64,000 nucleotides of DNA from NCBI RefSeq assembly GCF_025562455.1, contig NZ_JAHPRO010000014.1, forward strand, positions 1 through 64,000. The letters are read 5' to 3'. The translations under genes and the position numbers were made by a program. The notes beneath the pieces were generated by a model. That model did no database searches and was not told the DNA's origin. It saw only the letters and a list, made by a program, of their open reading frames with translations. The stretch is from Acinetobacter sp. WU_MDCI_Axc73 (GTDB lineage Bacteria; Pseudomonadota; Gammaproteobacteria; Pseudomonadales; Moraxellaceae). This document shows, piece after piece, positions 1-9,256 of the stretch. The number at the start of each line of letters is the position of its first letter. Position 1 is the first letter of the stretch.

Positions 1-77
1 TAATAAATCATCAAAGGGGTCAATTTTACTTTGCTGTTTTTAAGGTAAAAGGGGTCAGTTTTAAATTGCCGTTGACA
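1..77. mobile_element. terminal segment of an insertion sequence (IS21-like end)
   Basis: The ahpC reading frame stops matching its family exactly at 78. The adjoining DNA, read from 77 toward 1, begins TGTCAACGGC and carries two copies of a TGACCCC motif (complement at 51-57 and 16-22). Multiple short repeats inside a TGT...ACA-type terminus are typical of IS21-family ends. Only the tip is in the window, so no transposase and no target duplication can be seen. The family assignment is from memory of such termini and is tentative; the junction itself is clear. Confidence 0.6.
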
Positions 78-371
78 ACCAATCATGGCATACTGGATTT
101 TACCAATGGCATCTGATGTATCATGCCATGCTTTGTGCGTGAAGTGAGTATCTGTAGAAACAGAGTAGATATCGACACCTAGCTTCTGGAATTCTGCATA
201 TTGATCTGCAAGGTCTTCAAGTTCAGTTGGGCACACAAAGGTAAAGTCAGCAGGATAAAAGAAAACCACAGACCATTTTCCTTTTAGATCAGCTTCAGAA
301 ATATCAAAGAATTGACCATTTTGGTAAGCAGTGGCTTGAAAAGGTTTGATTTCAGTATTGATTAAACTCAT
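78..371 (-). pseudogene. ahpC: ahpC peroxiredoxin, 3' part cut off by an IS
   Basis: Codons 1-98 encode a typical AhpC/Prx1 peroxiredoxin N-terminus, the subunit that reduces peroxides with AhpF. The peroxidatic cysteine is Cys47 in the motif FVCPTE. The ATG at 371 is preceded by AGAGGATC. After the codons for MIG the frame runs into the foreign DNA at 77 and stays open to the window edge, giving a nonsense tail. The resolving cysteine, near residue 165 in the family, and the C-terminal dimer region are missing here. If the IS is really inserted, AhpC activity is lost unless a second copy exists. The rest of the gene should lie beyond the element. Confidence 0.85.
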
Positions 372-540
372 TGTCTTGATCCTCTGAATGGTTTGAGAAA
401 GCTCTTAATGTGAGAACCAAGATAACGCATTTATATAAATCGTAAAAACAGTTATTTTTTATAAAATTAATCGAATTTTTAGATTTTAGATCGTATTTAA
501 TGTCATGAAATATTCATACTGAGAAAATAAAGTATCCATA

Positions 541-569
541 AAAAAAGCCTCAATATGATGTGTTGAGGC
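541..569 (-). terminator. intrinsic terminator of the tRNA-Lys unit
   Basis: Seven-base stem GCCTCAA/TTGAGGC (547-553 and 563-569). Read on the minus strand it is followed by a run of six T (complement of 541-546). It lies just downstream of the two tRNA genes. Confidence 0.8.
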
Positions 570-580
570 TTTTTAGAATC

Positions 581-656
581 TGGTGGGTCGTCCGCGACTC
601 GAACGCGGGACCAACGGATTAAAAGTCCGCTGCTCTACCAACTGAGCTAACGACCC
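581..656 (-). tRNA. tRNA-Lys(UUU), copy 2
   Basis: A 76-nt cloverleaf from GGGTCG (acceptor 5' side, 656) to the encoded CCA (581). The anticodon loop is CTTTTAA, anticodon TTT, lysine. The T loop is GTTCGAGTC. It is identical to the copy 44 nt upstream, so the two are probably co-transcribed. Confidence 0.97.
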
Positions 657-699
657 TGAGCAAGCATTTAAGCAACGCTAGGAGTATCAAAACAATCAA

Positions 700-775
700 T
701 GGTGGGTCGTCCGCGACTCGAACGCGGGACCAACGGATTAAAAGTCCGCTGCTCTACCAACTGAGCTAACGACCC
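700..775 (-). tRNA. tRNA-Lys(UUU), copy 1
   Basis: Same 76-nt sequence as the copy at 581-656, with anticodon TTT and encoded CCA. It is the promoter-proximal copy of the tandem pair. Confidence 0.97.
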
Positions 776-1006
776 TAAGTGAGGATAAGTAAACAAAAAG
801 CATTTACCCGAACGCAGGAAGAAAACTTAATTTCAAAAATTGTTCAAACTCGACTGGATTCAGAGGAAAGTAAACTTTCTAACACTGTATCGTTTTGATG
901 GAGCGTATTTTAGCAAGATCTTCAACTAACACAAGAGAAAATTGAAAAACAATCGAATAACTGTTTATAAAAAGCACGATTTTCTCTTGTTTAGTCAAAA
1001 AATATG

Positions 1007-2848
1007 CTAGAAACGGTATTTATAGGCCTGAATATTCTCAAAAATCTCAGCAGTTACATCACAATAGGCCTCTGCATTTGGTAAGAGTACCAGTAAACGC
1101 TCATCGGTTTGACTCGGATCAAATGCCTGTTCTTTGAGTTTATTTTTCTGATATTTAAAGGTTCCTGTGGTTTCAACCACTTTCTGAACACGTAAAAATA
1201 CAGGAATGGCATAGGCTGGCAAATTCTTTTTGAACTGATTGACCATTTCGGTCAAGTCCTGCTCATTTAATTCTGCGCCATCGCTTAGTGTGATGGCAGC
1301 CATACCTGCTCGACCATTGGTATTCGGAATTTCAACGCCATATACCACTGCTTCTGAGATTTTATCATAGTCGCAAATCATATTTTCAACTTCAGTGGTC
1401 GATACATTTTCACCTTTCCAGCGGAAAGTATCGCCTAGACGATCGACAAACTGTGCATGGCGAAAGCCAATGTCACGCACTAAGTCCCCAGTATTAAAGT
1501 AAGAGTCTCCTTTTTTGAAGACATCTTTTAAGATAACGGACTTATTTTTCTCAGGATCAGTGTAGCCATCAAAGGGTGAGCGACGAGTAATTTTACCAAT
1601 GAGTAGTCCAACATCGCCTGTTTCAACTTTGATACAGTGGCCTTTTTTGTCACGAATCGCTTCCCCTTTTTCTTTGTCATATTGCACAATCGCATAAGGA
1701 GTTGGAGAGAAACCGACCGTATTGTCAAAGTTGAAAATATTACTAAAACCGACATTACCCTCACTAGATGCATAGAGTTCTAGGACTTCTTTTACTCCAA
1801 AACGTTGTTTAAATTTGTCCCAGATATTAGGGCGCATACCATTACCAATCATTTTTGTCACCCTATGGGCGCGGTCAATTTCTGAGGGTGGTGCATCCAT
1901 AAGATAACGGCATAGCTCGCCTACATAGCCAATCGCAGAGGCATTAAATTTTTGTACATCTTTCCAGAATCCACTGGTCGAATATTTACGACGGATTGCC
2001 AATGTCGCACTACCCGCAATCACGCCACACCAACACACCACGATGCCTGTTGCATGGTACAGCGGTAAAGTGACATACATGACATCATCTGGTTTTAAAT
2101 CAAGAATATGACCATAAGTTCCATACGCTAGTGTCCAGCGACTATGGGTGAAAATCACCGCTTTAGGTAACCCTGTGGTGCCAGATGTATAGATATAAAA
2201 CAATCCATCCTTACCTTGAACAGTATGGGTGGTCGCTGGATTGAATTTGGCAAAATGATCAATTTTTTCTGCAAGATTGACATAACCAGTTGGAGCGGAA
2301 CCTACATTTTGACGTGTGGCCTGATCTGCAAACCAATGAAAGCGATCTTCAGCAAGTTTGATATCGGCACGAATATCATCAATACAGGATTGAACTTCCT
2401 CACCCAAAATAAGCGCAATTGGATTGACCAGATTGATACTATGCGTGAGTACTTTACCTGTTTGAGAAGTGTTGACCAATGCACTGGTGACACCAATTTT
2501 GGCTAGACCAATCACTGTTGCGATCAGCTCGGAACGATTTTCCAACATCACCGCAATAACATCACCCTTACGTGCACCTATCGAAAGATAATAATGTGCA
2601 ATCTGATTGGCCCATTCATTTAAATCTTGATAGCTGTAGCGCTCATCTTCAAATAATAAAGCATCACCTTGAGGATTACGTTTAACTGCTTTTTCAAAGG
2701 CAATACCTAAACCTGCTGGTGTAGACGAAGTGCGCAAATAGGCTTGCTTAAGACCTGTCAGAATGTGCGGTACTTTGGGTAGAAAAGCAGGAAGGCGTGA
2801 AGCAACATTAGCAAGCGTAATGATATCGGGTTGTGCAGTCTGGCTCAT
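1007..2848 (-). CDS. long/very-long-chain acyl-CoA synthetase (FATP/FadD6 type)
   Basis: A 613-aa AMP-forming ligase that activates fatty acids to acyl-CoA. The AMP-binding P-loop YTSGTTGLPK is at about residues 220-229. The motifs LYASSEGN and RWKGENVSTTEVE are typical of the FATP/very-long-chain acyl-CoA synthetase branch rather than of classical FadD. An in-frame start lies 60 nt upstream (2908), but the ATG at 2848 has AGGA six bases before it and begins a family-like MSQT N-terminus. The gene lies downstream of rne, separated by a terminator. Chain-length preference cannot be read from sequence. Confidence 0.85.
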   Translation of the reverse strand: MSQTAQPDIITLANVASRLPAFLPKVPHILTGLKQAYLRTSSTPAGLGIAFEKAVKRNPQGDALLFEDERYSYQDLNEWANQIAHYYLSIGARKGDVIAVMLENRSELIATVIGLAKIGVTSALVNTSQTGKVLTHSINLVNPIALILGEEVQSCIDDIRADIKLAEDRFHWFADQATRQNVGSAPTGYVNLAEKIDHFAKFNPATTHTVQGKDGLFYIYTSGTTGLPKAVIFTHSRWTLAYGTYGHILDLKPDDVMYVTLPLYHATGIVVCWCGVIAGSATLAIRRKYSTSGFWKDVQKFNASAIGYVGELCRYLMDAPPSEIDRAHRVTKMIGNGMRPNIWDKFKQRFGVKEVLELYASSEGNVGFSNIFNFDNTVGFSPTPYAIVQYDKEKGEAIRDKKGHCIKVETGDVGLLIGKITRRSPFDGYTDPEKNKSVILKDVFKKGDSYFNTGDLVRDIGFRHAQFVDRLGDTFRWKGENVSTTEVENMICDYDKISEAVVYGVEIPNTNGRAGMAAITLSDGAELNEQDLTEMVNQFKKNLPAYAIPVFLRVQKVVETTGTFKYQKNKLKEQAFDPSQTDERLLVLLPNAEAYCDVTAEIFENIQAYKYRF

Positions 2849-2985
2849 AAACATCCTATTATTTTTCGATCTATCCAATACAGTTTTATGACTACGGGCT
2901 ACAAACACGTAGACATTAAAATGACGCAGAAGTTGTTTTAAAGGTTTTGCACTAGTGCAATCAACCTAATCTGACATAAAGTATC

Positions 2986-3019
2986 AAAAAAAGCCTAGTC
3001 ACCGAAATGACTAGGCTTT
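2986..3019 (-). terminator. intrinsic terminator of rne
   Basis: Twelve-base stem AAAGCCTAGTCA/TGACTAGGCTTT (2990-3001 and 3008-3019). On the minus strand it ends in seven T. It lies 25 nt after the rne stop codon. Confidence 0.85.
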
Positions 3020-3044
3020 CATAACTTACATGCAATTGTGCAAA

Positions 3045-6000
3045 TTATTCCGTAGTGGTGCTGGCCTTTTTCGGCGGACGACCACGTGGACGACGTGGAC
3101 GACTTGGTTTATCAGCATCAGCAGCAGTCTCTTTAGTAGCTGATTTTTCAGTCGTTTCATCATTAGCTTTCACTTCTGATGTTTGCTCTGAAGCAGTGAT
3201 TTCATTTAATTCAGCTTGCACAGGTTGAGTTTGAACTGCAGTTGAAACTTTTTCTGATTCAGCTTTTACTTCAGCCTGTTCGGTTGCTGTAGGTGCTGAC
3301 GCTTGCTGCTTAGAAACAGGAGTTGCTGTTTTAAGCGATTGCTCAGGTGATGCAGCAGTTTCAGAAACTTCAGTTGCACTCGCTACAGTTTCAGGAGCAA
3401 CAGCTTCGATTTCTGCGACTTGTTTATTTACAGTCTCAGCTTTTGGTTCAGTTTGAGCCTGTTTGGCTTGCTCATGCGCTTGTTCTGCCGCAAGTTTCGC
3501 TAAACGACGACGTTCACGAGGGTCATTTGCCACACGAGTTGCAGGTGCTTCTGGTGGAGTTAATGGCAACACCTCCGCTGGCTCACTTTCTTCAAGCGCT
3601 TTTTTGCTTGGAAGTTGTGCATCACGTGTCACAGGTTTTTTGTCTTCCGCAACCGTTTTTGCTTCTGCGGCCTGTGAACTGGCATATTGCTCAGTAAACT
3701 TGACCAAAGCACGATTAAACGTTGGCACAAGTCCAAACTGTTCGATCAGTACGGTGCAGTCTTCACCATAGACATGGCGAATGAGGCTACCCAAAGTATA
3801 GTTGGCCAACTCAGGAATTTGTGAGGGCTGTACTTTTGGTGCGGCTACTTTAGATGGCTGTGTTCCACGTTGCTGACGACCCCGCATACGTGGATCATTG
3901 CTAGCACGTTTGACTTGTGAGCGAGTTTGCTCGGTCGCAACTTCAGTGGATTGAGTCGGAGCTTCAGAAGATTGAACTTCAGTTACAACGGCTTCTTCGA
4001 TCGGATTTGCGACAGGATTTTCAGCCTGTTTTGGTGATTCCTGCGTTTCAACTTGTGGATTTAATGCCACAATTTCACTTTTCGCTTGATCGACATTAAT
4101 CACCAATGCTGTCGCCATCATTTCATTACGTGGGGCATCAACCACATCGACTGTGACCTGCTTTGCATCATTTGCTACAGGTTTATGGTTCGTTTGATGG
4201 GTATTGTCTAATACACTTTGGTCGCGATTGCGATTTGGACGATTTGGACGTTGTTGATTGTTACGGTCACGACGTGGTACTGCTTCTTCAGCATGTACTT
4301 CAGTTTGTCCCTGATTTTGCGTGTGGTTTTGTTCCTGCGGCTGCTGACGTTTTTGCTGACGTTTGAGTTCACGTTGCTCATGGCGTGACAGTTGCACCAC
4401 TTCTTCATGAACTTGAGCAGGTTGCTGCTCTTGATTTGGCTCACGTGGTTGTGGTTCACGATCATTGCGTTCGCGCTGATCTTTGTGTTTACGTTTTTTG
4501 TTGTTGCTATTGCTATTGTTCGTATTCGGACGATTGTTTTTTTCGTCACGTTCAGTGGTATTGTCACGTGCTTCCTGTTTAGCCACAGGTGTTTGAGACA
4601 TATACGCATTATTGCCAGATGCCGCAACAGTGACAGTTTCTGTCGCACTAGCAACGTTCACCTGACCAAACTGACCACGACTGACTGCACCACCATTCAC
4701 CATTTGCTCAATCGCTGATGCTGCATTTTGGGCAGAGCGAGATTGATCAACGGTTTGAGCCTGTTTTTGTACAAACAGATTTTCTAACCATGCGCATGGG
4801 CTTGCTGCTTTAGTGGCAACAGTTGCTTGTGTCGGTGGCGTAGAGGTTTGAGCTACAGTTTTACGTTTGTTTTGTTCTGATTGAACAGGAGCAGCATGAT
4901 GTACATGTTCTGCTTCTTCTAAATGCCATTCAGATGATTCATAACCAAGCTCTTTTTCACTTGAACGTGTTGCTTCTGTACGCTCATAGCTAGAAGGTGC
5001 AAAACCTTCAGGATTGTACTGAATTTCGTAATGAGGTGTTTCTAGGTGAGGATGTGGTAATACAGTTACACGAACACCCGAGGTTTGCTCTAAATACACC
5101 AGACTATGACGTTTTTCATTCAGTAAAAACGCTGCAATTTCAACAGGAACTTCAACCTGTACTTCACCATGACGTTCACGCAGTGCAATCTCTTCCACTT
5201 TACGCATAATCGAAAGTGATAGAGAGCGTAAGTCACGCACCATGCCTGTACCATGACAACGTGGGCAGACATAACCTGTGGCTTCTTCAAGAGATGGACG
5301 TAACCGCTGACGGCTCATTTCCATCAAGCCAAAGCGTGAAAGTTGACCAAACTGGATACGTGCACGATCACTTTGCGTCGCTTCACGTAATTTGGCTTCT
5401 ACCATGCGTTGATTACGGTCTTTGGTCATGTCGATGAAATCGATCACAACGAGACCACCGATATCGCGTAAACGTAATTGACGTGCGATTTCTTCTGCTG
5501 CTTCAAGGTTGGTGTTGAGCGCTGTCTCTTCAACGTCATGACCACGTGTTGATTTTGCAGAGTTAATATCAATTGAAACCAATGCTTCAGTCTGGTCAAT
5601 GACAATTGAACCACCAGATGGAAGCTTCACTTCACGTTCATAAGCGGTTTGAATTTGGCTTTCAATACCAAAGTGAGCAAACAAAGGCTCATTCAGGGTA
5701 TAAGTTTTTAATTTGTCTAATTGACGTGGCATCACTGCTTTTACAAAGTTATACGCTTCGTTGTAGGCCTGTTCGCTATCAATCAGGATTTCAGAGACAT
5801 CATCACGCAAATAATCACGAATCGCGCGTGTCACTACACCTGCTTCTTGATGCACCAACATTGGCGAAGGACCAGAGCTTGCAGTATTTTGGATTTGATT
5901 CCATAAGTCGAGCAAATGTTGCAAATCAAGTTGTAGTTCTTCTTGAGAGCGGCCAATTCCCGCAGTACGTACAATTACGCTCATGCCGCGTGGTATGTTC

Positions 6001-6467
6001 AGTGAAGCCAACATTTCCTTAAGTTCTTCACGAACTGAACCAGAAATTTGGCGACTAATACCACCACCTTTAGGGTTATTTGGCATTAAGACTAAATAAC
6101 GACCTGCTAAAGAAATGAAGGTTGAAAGCGCAGCGCCTTTATTGCCACGCTCTTCTTTTTCCACTTGTACCAAAAGCTCAGTACCTTCAGTAATCAGTTC
6201 GCGGATATTTGAAGTTTGGCGTGGGTCAGCCTTAAAGTAAGTATTTGCGATTTCGCGCATGGACAAAAAGCCCTGACGCTGCGCACCATATTCAACAAAT
6301 ACGGCTTCTAGAGAAGGCTCTACGCGAGTCACATGACCTTTGTAGATATTTGATTTTTTTTGTTCGCGGGTACGATTTTCTAAATCAAAATCGTATAGAC
6401 GATTACCAGTGATAAGTGCAACGCGTACTTCTTCAGCATGGGTTGCATTAATCAACATACGTTTCAT
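3045..6467 (-). CDS. rne: ribonuclease E
   Basis: A 1140-aa endoribonuclease, the scaffold of the RNA degradosome and the enzyme for rRNA, tRNA and mRNA processing. The start at 6467 gives the family N-terminus [13 protein letters not shown]; the longer frame to 6548 adds an unrelated tail. An S1 domain follows within the first 120 residues. Catalytic aspartates sit in SIDINS and VIDFIDM (near 303 and 346 by E. coli numbering), and the zinc-link is CPRCHGTG. The C-terminal half is low complexity, rich in Q, N, R, E, A and T, as expected for a disordered scaffold. It contains one compact conserved-looking segment ([13 protein letters not shown]...) and ends in an AT-hook-like [10 protein letters not shown] long leader precedes it, and rluC is divergent as in many gammaproteobacteria. 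Confidence 0.97.
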   Translation of the reverse strand: MKRMLINATHAEEVRVALITGNRLYDFDLENRTREQKKSNIYKGHVTRVEPSLEAVFVEYGAQRQGFLSMREIANTYFKADPRQTSNIRELITEGTELLVQVEKEERGNKGAALSTFISLAGRYLVLMPNNPKGGGISRQISGSVREELKEMLASLNIPRGMSVIVRTAGIGRSQEELQLDLQHLLDLWNQIQNTASSGPSPMLVHQEAGVVTRAIRDYLRDDVSEILIDSEQAYNEAYNFVKAVMPRQLDKLKTYTLNEPLFAHFGIESQIQTAYEREVKLPSGGSIVIDQTEALVSIDINSAKSTRGHDVEETALNTNLEAAEEIARQLRLRDIGGLVVIDFIDMTKDRNQRMVEAKLREATQSDRARIQFGQLSRFGLMEMSRQRLRPSLEEATGYVCPRCHGTGMVRDLRSLSLSIMRKVEEIALRERHGEVQVEVPVEIAAFLLNEKRHSLVYLEQTSGVRVTVLPHPHLETPHYEIQYNPEGFAPSSYERTEATRSSEKELGYESSEWHLEEAEHVHHAAPVQSEQNKRKTVAQTSTPPTQATVATKAASPCAWLENLFVQKQAQTVDQSRSAQNAASAIEQMVNGGAVSRGQFGQVNVASATETVTVAASGNNAYMSQTPVAKQEARDNTTERDEKNNRPNTNNSNSNNKKRKHKDQRERNDREPQPREPNQEQQPAQVHEEVVQLSRHEQRELKRQQKRQQPQEQNHTQNQGQTEVHAEEAVPRRDRNNQQRPNRPNRNRDQSVLDNTHQTNHKPVANDAKQVTVDVVDAPRNEMMATALVINVDQAKSEIVALNPQVETQESPKQAENPVANPIEEAVVTEVQSSEAPTQSTEVATEQTRSQVKRASNDPRMRGRQQRGTQPSKVAAPKVQPSQIPELANYTLGSLIRHVYGEDCTVLIEQFGLVPTFNRALVKFTEQYASSQAAEAKTVAEDKKPVTRDAQLPSKKALEESEPAEVLPLTPPEAPATRVANDPRERRRLAKLAAEQAHEQAKQAQTEPKAETVNKQVAEIEAVAPETVASATEVSETAASPEQSLKTATPVSKQQASAPTATEQAEVKAESEKVSTAVQTQPVQAELNEITASEQTSEVKANDETTEKSATKETAADADKPSRPRRPRGRPPKKASTTTE

Positions 6468-6876
6468 GGGTGTGACACCTAATAGTGACTCACTCAGACA
6501 AAATGCGAACATCAATAAAGTGGACAACTGTTGGCAGTCATCATGCATCTTATTTAACCCAGATCACAATTTTTTTTGCTCTGGCTGCTAAATTCCCTGA
6601 TCTCACGTGTAGCTTCGGTGAATGATGCTAGTGATGATGTCAGCAGTCGCGTATTCATCCCGTTTCGATTAACGACGAGTCTTGACTTTTCACTGGCGAG
6701 TGAGCGGTGCATTGGATGATGACTTTCACTGTCACGGAGCTTGAAGACTTATCTTGTAAAGTCTTGATACGGAATGATCATCGTATCGGTGCTCGGCAGT
6801 TCCAATGCATCAACGCTTGAGCCTGAAAGGTCATGATGACGCAACGTGTCTGATGTGCATCAGTTTACGTTTAATA
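6468..6876 (-). promoter_or_regulatory. long structured 5' leader of rne
   Basis: About 400 nt between the predicted rne promoter and its start codon hold no gene. There is a long-range stem, TGCATTGGA (6708-6716) with TCCAATGCA (6801-6809), extended by AGCG/CGCT. It encloses two local hairpins: AAGACTT/AAGTCTT (6744-6765) and GATACG/CGTATC (6766-6787). E. coli rne has a 361-nt leader through which RNase E represses its own mRNA. By position and structure this leader probably does the same, but no sequence match to that element was recognised. Confidence 0.55.
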
Positions 6877-6882
6877 GCCAAC

Positions 6883-6911
6883 ATTTAAGGTTGGCGACAT
6901 ATATTTTTCAA
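6883..6911 (-). promoter_or_regulatory. predicted rne promoter
   Basis: On the minus strand, TTGAAA (6911-6906) and TTAAAT (6888-6883) are separated by 17 nt. Transcription would start near 6876. An 8-bp inverted repeat ACAAACTG/CAGTTTGT (6911-6918 and 6946-6953) overlaps its upstream edge, between this promoter and a TATAAT (6965-6970) facing rluC. Confidence 0.4.
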
Positions 6912-7030
6912 CAAACTGCATATGCAAAAGCATAATTAAACGCAACAGTTTGTCATTTTGCCGATATAATAAGCCTTCGGCGTCGGCATATTCTTTTGGG
7001 ACCTTTCCGAGATTTTGATGAAATCTTGAA

Positions 7031-7070
7031 CGAAAATCAATTTCATAAACATTGAAATATTTTCGTTTTT
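7031..7070 (+). promoter_or_regulatory. terminator-like hairpin in the rluC leader
   Basis: The long imperfect stem CGAAAAT...ATTTTCG (7031-7065), with inner TTTCA/TGAAA, is followed at once by TTTTT. It lies about 150 nt before the rluC start and downstream of a TATAAT at 6965-6970. It could attenuate rluC transcription. Its stem is AT-rich, so strength is uncertain. A shorter hairpin AGATTT/AAATCT precedes it at about 7011-7027. Confidence 0.4.
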
Positions 7071-7216
7071 GTTCACTTACGGCGGTATCCGTGCGCTGAC
7101 TATATCAAACCTTGCAGCATCTGCCTATGGGCTAAATAGATGTTTCTTGTGAAATCAACTGTCTAAGTGGTTATTTTTCACTCAAATTTAATAAATAATC
7201 GGGTTTCTAATACTGT

Positions 7217-8149
7217 ATGAATTCTACACAGCAATGGCAAAGTGTCACTTGGTTTGACGTGGACGAGCATCAAGCCGGGCAGCGTATTGATAATTTTTTA
7301 TTTAGCCGCTTAAAAGGCGTGCCGAAAAGTCGAATTTATCGGTTGATTCGCGAAGGACAAGTGCGGGTCAATAAAAAACGAATAAAAGCAGAAAGCAAGC
7401 TCAATATTGGCGATAAAGTGCGTGTGGCTCCAATTCGCTATGAACCAAAAGATGAAACTGCTGCGCCTGTAAGTGACCAAGTGGCACAAAGCTTATTAAA
7501 GCGTGTGGTGTATGAAGATGAAGGTTTATTGGTTGTGAATAAACCAGCTGGAATCGCAGTGCATGGAGGTAGTGGTGTTGCATACGGTTTGATTGAAGCG
7601 ATGCGCGCCGCAACAGGCAAAAAGTATCTGGAACTGATTCATCGGATTGACCGAGATACTTCGGGTTTGGTCATGATCAGCAAAAAACGCAGTACCTTAA
7701 AGCATCTTCAGGATTTATTACGCGAGCATAAAATTCGTAAGACTTATGCCGCATTAGTAAAAGGGCAGGTGAGCTTAGATAAACAACTCATTGATGCGCC
7801 ATTATTACGTTATGAACTGGCCAATGGTGAGCGCCGTGTTCGTGTTTCTAAAGAGGGAAAACCTAGCAAAACTGAGTGGGTGATTGCAGAACGTTTTAAA
7901 GAGGCAACATTGGTTTATGCTTCACCATTATCTGGACGTACTCATCAAATTCGGGTACATGGTTTAAGCATTGGTCATCCATTGGTGGGTGATGATAAAT
8001 ACGGACATCAAACGATTTACACGGGCCCAGAAGTGCGACGTTTATGTTTGCATGCCATGCGTTTGGAAATTCCTGATTATCCTGTAATTGAAGCACCGTT
8101 GCCTGAAGATATTCAAAGTGTGGTGGCACAGTTGAGAGCGCAAAAATGA
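7217..8149 (+). CDS. rluC: 23S rRNA pseudouridine synthase RluC
   Basis: A 310-aa RluA-family enzyme that makes pseudouridines in 23S rRNA (positions 955, 2504 and 2580 in E. coli). An N-terminal S4 RNA-binding domain (about residues 18-75, with SRIYRLIREGQVRVNKKR) precedes the synthase domain. The catalytic aspartate is in HRIDRDTSGL. The divergent location from rne is the usual place of rluC, which separates it from rluA or rluD. Its last codons overlap the next gene by 4 nt (ATGA), so the two are translationally coupled. Confidence 0.93.
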   Translation: MNSTQQWQSVTWFDVDEHQAGQRIDNFLFSRLKGVPKSRIYRLIREGQVRVNKKRIKAESKLNIGDKVRVAPIRYEPKDETAAPVSDQVAQSLLKRVVYEDEGLLVVNKPAGIAVHGGSGVAYGLIEAMRAATGKKYLELIHRIDRDTSGLVMISKKRSTLKHLQDLLREHKIRKTYAALVKGQVSLDKQLIDAPLLRYELANGERRVRVSKEGKPSKTEWVIAERFKEATLVYASPLSGRTHQIRVHGLSIGHPLVGDDKYGHQTIYTGPEVRRLCLHAMRLEIPDYPVIEAPLPEDIQSVVAQLRAQK

Positions 8150-8814
8150 ATCGACCAGAACTGATTATCTTTGACTGGGATGGCACACTATTTAATTCCG
8201 TGGGTCAGATTGTTGAAAGCCTGAAATTTGCCGCAGCAAAATATGAGCAACCTTTAACAGACGAAGCTGCCCAAAGTATTATTGGTTTAGGTTTACCAGA
8301 AGTGATGCAAACCTTGTTTCCGCAAGTTCCACATTTGCATCAGGATCTCTTGGTCAGTTATGGCGAGCATTATGTGCAAAATTCTAAGCATGATGCTTGG
8401 TTTGATGGTGTTGCTGAACTTTTGCAAGATTTAAAAGCTCAAGGCATGAAATTGGCTGTAGCAACAGGTAAAAGTCGTCGCGGGCTAGATCGGGTGCTTA
8501 CCCAGACGCAAAGTCACGCAATATTTGATATTACCCGTGCTGCAAGTGAAACCATGTCAAAACCGCATCCATTAATGCTTGAAGAGATTTTAGAGTTCAC
8601 TAGCGTAGATGTTCAAAATGCGATTATGGTCGGTGACAGTAGCTATGATCTTGAAATGGCAATGAAGATTGATATGCCTCGTATTGCTGTAAGCTATGGT
8701 GTTCATGATGTTGAAATACTTAAGCACTATCAGCCCTTAACTATTGTTGATGATATTGCTGATTTACATCGTTATTTAAAGATGTTGATTGTGGGTAAAG
8801 AACTTCAAGTCTAA
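8146..8814 (+). CDS. HAD-superfamily phosphatase (phosphoglycolate-phosphatase-like)
   Basis: A 222-aa HAD subfamily IA hydrolase. Motif I is DWDGTLFNS near residue 9, the conserved lysine motif is KPHP, and motif IV is MVGDSSYDLEMA. The cap is all-helical between about residues 20 and 90. It overlaps rluC by 4 nt and ends before a strong terminator, so rluC and this gene form a two-gene operon. This rluC-HAD pairing is common in gammaproteobacteria. The substrate is unknown; phosphoglycolate or a related small phosphate ester is only a family guess. Confidence 0.85.
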   Translation: MNRPELIIFDWDGTLFNSVGQIVESLKFAAAKYEQPLTDEAAQSIIGLGLPEVMQTLFPQVPHLHQDLLVSYGEHYVQNSKHDAWFDGVAELLQDLKAQGMKLAVATGKSRRGLDRVLTQTQSHAIFDITRAASETMSKPHPLMLEEILEFTSVDVQNAIMVGDSSYDLEMAMKIDMPRIAVSYGVHDVEILKHYQPLTIVDDIADLHRYLKMLIVGKELQV

Positions 8815-8853
8815 GTTTTAACGGTTTAGCTTGCTAAATATTATACATACAGT

Positions 8854-8884
8854 GAGAAGAACTTTAATTTAGTTCTTCTTTTTA
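8854..8884 (+). terminator. intrinsic terminator of rluC-HAD operon
   Basis: Stem GAAGAACT/AGTTCTTC (8856-8863 and 8871-8878) followed by TTTTT. Confidence 0.8.
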
Positions 8885-8911
8885 GATGAATAAGAAAAAT
8901 TAGAGATAAAA

Positions 8912-9199
8912 ATGAGTCGTTCAATACGGTTACTCAACTTATTACAACACCTTAGAGAGGCTCGTTATCCATTGACCTCTCAAGTGCTTGCTGAGAGGTT
9001 AGGCATTCGTCAGCGTAGTATTTATCGGGATATTGATAGTTTAAGAGAACAGGGAATTCGAATAGATGCCTGTGCAGGGTTAGGTTTTCAACTTAAGGAA
9101 GATTTTTTTCTTCCTCCAATGACTCTTAATGAGAATGAAGTGGAAGCTATATTTTTAGCATTACATTGGTTGAAATGCTACTGCATAGCGAAATATTAA
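8912..9199 (+). pseudogene. YafY-type HTH regulator, truncated before the WYL domain
   Basis: The 95 codons give a complete DeoR/HTH_11-type winged helix (about residues 5-60, with RQRSIYRDIDSLREQGI). The linker follows up to EAIFLALHWL, where full-length YafY-like repressors (about 230 aa) continue into a ligand-sensing WYL domain. Here a novel tail of about 8 residues and a stop follow. No convincing WYL remnant was found in the 60 nt before the next gene. A gene remnant left by a deletion is most likely. The start has no strong Shine-Dalgarno sequence. If expressed, it would be a bare DNA-binding domain. Confidence 0.65.
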
Positions 9200-9256
9200 T
9201 TTTACCTATGACGTTATTTTCTTAGAGTACTTGGAAACTCACGCTTGTTATGGATG

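Noticed and set aside
581..775. Tandem tRNA copies as an IS or integrase attachment repeat
   Set aside because: Both are full tRNAs with a shared terminator. No integrase is near, so this is an ordinary tandem duplication.
4208..4718. Long open frames on both strands inside the rne tail
   Set aside because: They arise from the repetitive N/Q/R-rich codons of the RNase E scaffold. No start signals or protein-like sequence.
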